A program made the translations under genes and the position numbers. From Paucisalibacillus globulus DSM 18846 (GTDB taxonomy: Bacteria > Bacillota > Bacilli > Bacillales > Amphibacillaceae): a stretch of DNA of 64,000 nt. Below, piece after piece: positions 61,319-64,000 of the stretch (the first letter of the stretch is position 1; each line of letters begins with the position of its first letter). Under the pieces are notes generated by a model. It made no database searches. It was not told the origin of the DNA and saw only the letters and a list, made by a program, of their open reading frames with translations. The stretch covers positions 1 through 64,000 of the forward strand of contig NZ_AXVK01000001.1 in the NCBI RefSeq assembly GCF_000482485.1. The letters are read 5' to 3'.

Positions 61319-61495
61319 ATGGGAGAAATATCATTTTTTATTTCTGCAATTTTACATGTATGCGTCATTGGCGCATGCATTTTTGTGTTTTTTGGGTTTT
61401 TGCCTATTACTTCTTCGCTTCATAGACAAAAACCCATACAAAATAATAACAACCAAAGAGATAGAGAAGGTGATGGAAATGTTTTCGGTTTTTAA
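61319..61495 (+). CDS. 58-aa BmrB-like overlapping ORF
   Basis: A 58-codon frame: a hydrophobic first half (ISFFISAILHVCVIGACIFV), then a hydrophilic tail (SLHRQKPIQNNNQRDREGDG). Its stop lies 17 nt inside bmrC, suggesting translational coupling to the bmrC start. Length and position resemble B. subtilis bmrB (about 53 aa, upstream of bmrC). It lacks a Shine-Dalgarno sequence of its own, so it may be translated poorly or by reinitiation. Terminator 2 lies inside it, so translation through it would disrupt that hairpin. Confidence 0.55.
   Translation: MGEISFFISAILHVCVIGACIFVFFGFLPITSSLHRQKPIQNNNNQRDREGDGNVFGF
61356..61386 (+). terminator. attenuator terminator 2 in the bmrC leader
   Basis: TGTATGCG (61357-61364) pairs with CGCATGCA (61372-61379) around TCATTGG, followed by TTTTTGTGTTTTTT. 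It lies within the 58-codon ORF. Confidence 0.72.
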
Positions 61496-63227
61496 GAAGT
61501 TAGATTGGTTTTTTAAACATTATTGGAAGCGGTATACGTTTGCGATTATTGCTTTGATGGTAGCAAGTGCGATAGGTTTGATTCCTCCTAGATTACTGGG
61601 ATATGCGATTGACCAGATCCAATATGAGACATTAACATCGCAAATATTAACTATTATTATAGTTGGTTACCTTGTTTTAATTGTAGTCCACTATAGTATT
61701 TCATTTTTATGGGATTATACCCTGTTTAGTGGTGCTGTGATTTTGGAACGATGGACTCGTTCTAACTTAATTGATCACTACTTGAAAATGACGCCAACTT
61801 TCTATGGCAAATACAAAACAGGTGACCTGATGGCAAGGAGTACAAATGACTTAAAAGCCATAGCCCAAACAGCAGGATTTGGTGTTTTAACATTAGTTGA
61901 CTCTACCACATTTATGTTCATGTTAATAGCGATGATGGGCTTTTCGATTAGTTGGAAGTTGACACTCGCTGCTTTAATTCCGCTACCAATTATGGCAATT
62001 ATTATGAATAAATATGGAGCAGCTATTCATGCTCGTTTCACAGAAGCACAAGCTGCTTTCGGAAATATGAATAATGAAGTATTGGAATCCATTCGCGGGG
62101 TACGAGTAATTCGTGCGTTTGTACAGGAAAAACAAGATAAAGATCGATTTGAAAAGATGACAGAAGATGTGTACCAAAAGAATATTTCTGTAGCAAAAAT
62201 TGATGCGATGTTTGAACCGACGATGAAAATCCTTGTTGGAATTTCCTATACTATTGGTCTTGGGTATGGGACGGTACTTGTTTTTCAAAATGTTATCTCT
62301 TTAGGTGACCTCGTGTCATTTAACGTATATCTAGGAATGCTAATTTGGCCGATGTTTGCTGTTGGAGAATTAATTAATGTGTTACAGCGGGGGAATGCCT
62401 CATTAGACCGTGTTAATGAAACGATTAGCTATGAAGCAGACGTGAAAAATCCGGATCATCCAAAAGAAGTATCGATGGTTGAAAAGGTGGTCTTTGACAA
62501 TGTTTCATTTTCCTATCCTAATACAAAAATTAACCAATTAGAAGATATCAGACTTCATATTAAGAAGGGGCAAACTATCGGGATAGTAGGTAAAACCGGT
62601 GCAGGTAAAACTACTTTATTTAAATTATTGCTTAGGCAATACCCGGGTGTAAGAGGTCAAATTAATATTTCTGACGTTAATATTGAAACGATTAGTTTAG
62701 AGCAAATACGATCTTGGATTGGCTATGTTCCACAGGATCAAGTGATGTTCTCTAAGAGTGTTAGAGAAAATATTCAATTTGGTAAAAGTGATGCGAGTGA
62801 TGAGGAAATCTATCGTGTTATGGAGCTAGCACAGTTTGTAGAGGACATTAAGCAATTACCAAAAGGCTTAGACACTAAAGTAGGGGAAAGTGGTGTAACT
62901 CTATCTGGTGGCCAGAAGCAACGAGTTGCTTTAGCCAGAGCATTTATTAAGAATCCAGAGATTTTGATTCTTGACGACTCTTTATCCGCAGTTGATGGAA
63001 AAACAGAATCAAAGATTTTACAACATTTACGAGAAGAACGGAAACACAAAACTACTTTAATTGCTGCCCATCGTTTATCGGCAGTGACCCATGCTGACCA
63101 AATAATTGTGTTAGAGGATGGAAAAATTGTAGAACGAGGTACACATGAAGAATTAATGAAAAATGGTGGATGGTATAAGGAGCAGTATGAACAACAACAA
63201 CTAGATGATGAGGAGGTGATCTCCTAA
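61479..63227 (+). CDS. bmrC: heterodimeric multidrug ABC exporter half, BmrC (YheI)-like
   Basis: 582 aa (B. subtilis BmrC/YheI is 585). Six membrane helices (residues 15-300), then the nucleotide-binding domain with Walker A GKTGAGKTT, signature VTLSGGQKQRVALARA, and Walker B LILDDSLSAVDGKT, with Asp instead of the catalytic Glu, the mark of the degenerate site in such heterodimers. TNDLKAIAQTAGFGVLTLVD is typical. The ATG at 61479 follows AAGGTGATGG and matches the B. subtilis N-terminus MFSV-KKL; a frame extended upstream to 61275 lacks support. The bmrD start overlaps its stop (TAATG). Confidence 0.93.
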   Translation: MFSVFKKLDWFFKHYWKRYTFAIIALMVASAIGLIPPRLLGYAIDQIQYETLTSQILTIIIVGYLVLIVVHYSISFLWDYTLFSGAVILERWTRSNLIDHYLKMTPTFYGKYKTGDLMARSTNDLKAIAQTAGFGVLTLVDSTTFMFMLIAMMGFSISWKLTLAALIPLPIMAIIMNKYGAAIHARFTEAQAAFGNMNNEVLESIRGVRVIRAFVQEKQDKDRFEKMTEDVYQKNISVAKIDAMFEPTMKILVGISYTIGLGYGTVLVFQNVISLGDLVSFNVYLGMLIWPMFAVGELINVLQRGNASLDRVNETISYEADVKNPDHPKEVSMVEKVVFDNVSFSYPNTKINQLEDIRLHIKKGQTIGIVGKTGAGKTTLFKLLLRQYPGVRGQINISDVNIETISLEQIRSWIGYVPQDQVMFSKSVRENIQFGKSDASDEEIYRVMELAQFVEDIKQLPKGLDTKVGESGVTLSGGQKQRVALARAFIKNPEILILDDSLSAVDGKTESKILQHLREERKHKTTLIAAHRLSAVTHADQIIVLEDGKIVERGTHEELMKNGGWYKEQYEQQQLDDEEVIS

Positions 63228-64000
63228 TGAAGAAGGGATCGACAGAAAGAAGGCTTTTCCAATATGCCTTACATTTCAAAAAGCAAATTATCATTGGGAT
63301 TGTATTTCTAATCATTGCGACAGCTTTGGAATTGGCAGGGCCAATAATTGCGAAAACGATAATTGATGAGCATATTGTTGGGGTTGAGGGCCCGTGGTAT
63401 CAAGTTAGTGAGAATGATGATCGAAATACAGTGGAATATAAAGATAACTATTTTAAACGTGCTGACCGTGTAGATGAGGACGATGAAATTGTCACCACAT
63501 TCACCATGCTACAAATTAAAAGAGAATATTATCTTGCAGATGGAGAGATTCCACTGACTGGTGAAAGAAATGTGGAAGATAATATCATTACTATAAAATC
63601 ACAGATAGGCGAAGAGAGTTTCAATGGGGAGAAGATTTCCATCAGTACTATTTATTCTTTTTTTCAACCCGAGCAGCGACCAATCTTTTTACTGTTAGGA
63701 CTTTATGTTGGATTACTGTTAATTGCAGCTGTCTTCCAGTTTTATAAAACCTTCCTACTTCAAAAGGCATCAAATCAGATAGTGAAAAAAATGCGTAATG
63801 ATATATTTGAACATACCCAGAGAATTCCAATCAATTATTATGTGGATAATCCTGCTGGAACAATTGTTGCACGAGTTACGAATGACACAGAAGCCATTCG
63901 TGATCTATATGAGCGAGTATTAAGTATTATTGTGACGAGTGCCATCTATATGGCTGGGATATTTGTTGCCTTGTTCATCCTCAATGCAAAGCTAGCAGTA
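63227..64000 (+). CDS. bmrD: heterodimeric multidrug ABC exporter half, BmrD (YheH)-like, cut by window end
   Basis: The first 258 codons are present. After TERRLFQYALHFKKQIIIGI (helix 1) comes a large extracellular insertion of about 115 residues (VEGPWYQVSENDDRNTVEYK to ISTIYSFFQPEQ), which is typical of the YheH/BmrD half. Then come the helix 2-3 region and the intracellular loop TQRIPINYYVDNPAGTIVAR. The nucleotide-binding domain lies beyond the window. The start overlaps the bmrC stop by one base (TAATG) after GAGGAGGTGAT. It pairs with BmrC to form one exporter. Confidence 0.92.
   Translation, partial: MKKGSTERRLFQYALHFKKQIIIGIVFLIIATALELAGPIIAKTIIDEHIVGVEGPWYQVSENDDRNTVEYKDNYFKRADRVDEDDEIVTTFTMLQIKREYYLADGEIPLTGERNVEDNIITIKSQIGEESFNGEKISISTIYSFFQPEQRPIFLLLGLYVGLLLIAAVFQFYKTFLLQKASNQIVKKMRNDIFEHTQRIPINYYVDNPAGTIVARVTNDTEAIRDLYERVLSIIVTSAIYMAGIFVALFILNAKLAV

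Noticed and set aside
61275-61478. N-terminal extension of BmrC by 68 residues from a TTG
   Set aside because: No ribosome binding site. The extension runs through both terminator hairpins, and B. subtilis BmrC begins at the position equivalent to the ATG at 61479.

Overview
The window looks like a chromosomal segment of a low-GC, Gram-positive, endospore-forming Bacillaceae, plausibly one of the halotolerant genera near Oceanobacillus or Virgibacillus (genus is inference). Support comes from strong AGGAGG-type ribosome binding sites, frequent TTG and GTG starts, spore genes (SspL-like and CsgA-like proteins, a gerA/B/C-type germinant receptor operon), an S-box riboswitch, and many genes with close Bacillus subtilis relatives (sppA-yteJ, yhbA-yhbB-cspR, odhAB, ydgGH, yuxL, yheIH/bmrCD, yfiJKLMN/lnr, opuA).

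Layout. 1-5400: two genes (a SAM-riboswitch-controlled cyclase-family hydrolase and a giant membrane protein) sit between inverted copies of a ~300 bp composite repeat. 5.5-10.8 kb: HAD phosphatase, DnaQ-type exonuclease, sppA-yteJ, acyl-CoA synthetase. 11.0-11.8 kb: sspL-csgA spore genes and a stand-alone structured RNA with its own promoter and terminator. 11.8-21.4 kb: small enzymes (alpha/beta hydrolases, VOC proteins, GNATs, Maf, DJ-1, a deoxyinosine-glycosylase-like protein), two copies of a second repeat family, a decapitated histidine phosphatase and a tiny holin-like toxin gene. 21.5-28.9 kb: thioester-reductase-like SDR, then a two-component system, a CtaG-like protein and a three-gene ABC exporter resembling the lnrJK-lnrLMN antibiotic-resistance locus. 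28.9-34.0 kb: hydrolase, a 42-bp tandem repeat array, an S9 peptidase, an AAA kinase-like protein and a D-amino-acid aminotransferase. 34.3-37.7 kb: tRNA-Gly(UCC) and a queG-ogt-yhbB-trmL operon (tRNA modification plus DNA repair). 38-42.4 kb: odhA-odhB of the TCA cycle. 42.8-48.6 kb: nucleoside transporter, MATE exporter, a second-type murG, DUF3231 and TM2-like proteins. 48.8-52.5 kb: a MarR-regulated MMPL exporter. 52.9-56.1 kb: glycine-betaine ABC importer. 56.1-59.9 kb: germinant receptor operon. 60-64 kb: beta-carbonic anhydrase, a zinc-ribbon protein and a bmrCD-type heterodimeric multidrug ABC exporter, whose second subunit runs off the window end.

The most notable elements are regulatory and non-coding: (i) a 340-nt bmrC leader with a well-initiated 28-codon ORF, a 58-codon overlapping ORF, two intrinsic terminators and an antiterminator pairing; (ii) the S-box upstream of a cyclase-family gene; (iii) the unassigned ~230-nt RNA at 11.55 kb; (iv) the 42-bp x 7 tandem array; (v) two families of interspersed repeats whose stems show compensatory changes; (vi) a 28-aa holin-like toxin whose Shine-Dalgarno lies in a hairpin. 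Homology statements come from memory of protein families; no database search was run.
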